Under the pieces are notes generated by a model, which was given only the letters and a program-made list of their open reading frames with translations, did no database searches and was not told the DNA's origin. The position numbers and the translations under genes were made by a program. A stretch of DNA of 64,000 nucleotides from Woronichinia naegeliana WA131 (GTDB lineage Bacteria; Cyanobacteriota; Cyanobacteriia; Cyanobacteriales; Microcystaceae), in contig CP073041.1 of assembly GCA_025370055.1 (NCBI GenBank), positions 4,030,001-4,094,000 on the forward strand, written 5' to 3'. Of the stretch, positions 63,768-64,000 are shown piece by piece. Each line of letters begins with the position of its first letter. Positions within the stretch are counted from its first letter, which is position 1.

Positions 63768-64000
63768 GGTAATCCAGAATGGAGGTTAACGCAAGAATGA
63801 ACTATGTCGCCGGTGATCCCTCTTTTACCGTCGCTTCAGCACGGTGAGAATGTCAACTCGACCAATGGATAAAGGCGTTAGGGGCGATCGCCTTACTTGA
63901 ATACGATCTTTTCTCACTCGTTGAGGCACACAGAAAACGGAGTTAACCGAAGTTAAATAGAGTTAGCTGCTTTATATTCGCTCCCTGATTGACCGATAGA
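63768..64000. other. No gene seen at right edge
   Basis: One HIP1 octamer (63883-63890) and no open frame with a recognised product on either strand. It may contain the promoter of the PfkB kinase gene. Confidence 0.4.

Overview
The window looks like a chromosomal segment of a unicellular or colonial cyanobacterium (Microcystis/Crocosphaera/Woronichinia-like; genus not proven). Reasons: the octamer GCGATCGC (HIP1) is scattered throughout, and the housekeeping genes are cyanobacterial in kind. These include menC-menE of phylloquinone synthesis, a carboxysome-type beta carbonic anhydrase, an AAA/CHASE2 fusion protein and a UbiH-type FAD monooxygenase. The insertion-sequence load is extreme, which is typical of bloom-forming Chroococcales.

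Layout. 1-3032: remnants of ISAs1 and IS630 transposases, one intact 1690-bp IS (here called IS-A, DUF772 type) and a 212-bp MITE sharing its ends. 3092-11115: an accessory block of unfamiliar genes: a membrane/coiled-coil protein, a two-TM partner, a TRAFAC-like GTPase (separated from the partner by an IS5 element), a PIN-domain protein with a coiled coil, and a two-gene operon of an LCAT/PGAP1-like hydrolase and a double-XRE/helical-repeat protein. 11330-23840: mostly core genes (peptide ABC permease, YCII protein, queG, HAD phosphatase, AAA-CHASE2, UbiH-like, a multipass membrane protein, tilS), with three kinds of small palindromic repeat or MITE and several gene stumps. 23800-34600: an IS nest, with IS1 containing IS-A containing ISKra4, then three 1449-bp IS4 copies. 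One IS4 copy splits a lipoprotein gene. Another splits a RAYT (REP-associated tyrosine transposase) gene, which is itself surrounded by REP palindromes. 34990-46022: an antitoxin-like gene, a PMT/ArnT-type glycosyltransferase, ISAs1 split by ISKra4, then core genes rplU-rpmA, an NRPI-repeat protein, uvrB, pepA and ccaA. 46111-51713: an island with an IS4-like element, decayed toxin-antitoxin and DUF29 genes, and an intact three-gene operon (unknown, CPYC protein, PD-(D/E)XK nuclease). This operon is the best candidate here for an undescribed defence module. 51714-60110: a second IS nest. 60322-63731: menC-menE and a PfkB kinase.

Target-site duplications, 'empty' copies and shared mutations allow the insertion order to be reconstructed in several places. 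IS-A occurs four times: copies at 831 and 55187 are intact, while copies at 24607 and 29781 share the same one-base deletion. IS4 copies carry exact 9-bp duplications, and two of the three sit inside REP palindromes. The IS1 element occurs twice, inactivated differently each time. Near 56877-57788 two neighbouring elements each carry an exact tandem duplication of one terminus.

I saw no tRNA or rRNA gene and no CRISPR array. Family assignments come from reading motifs only; no database search was run.
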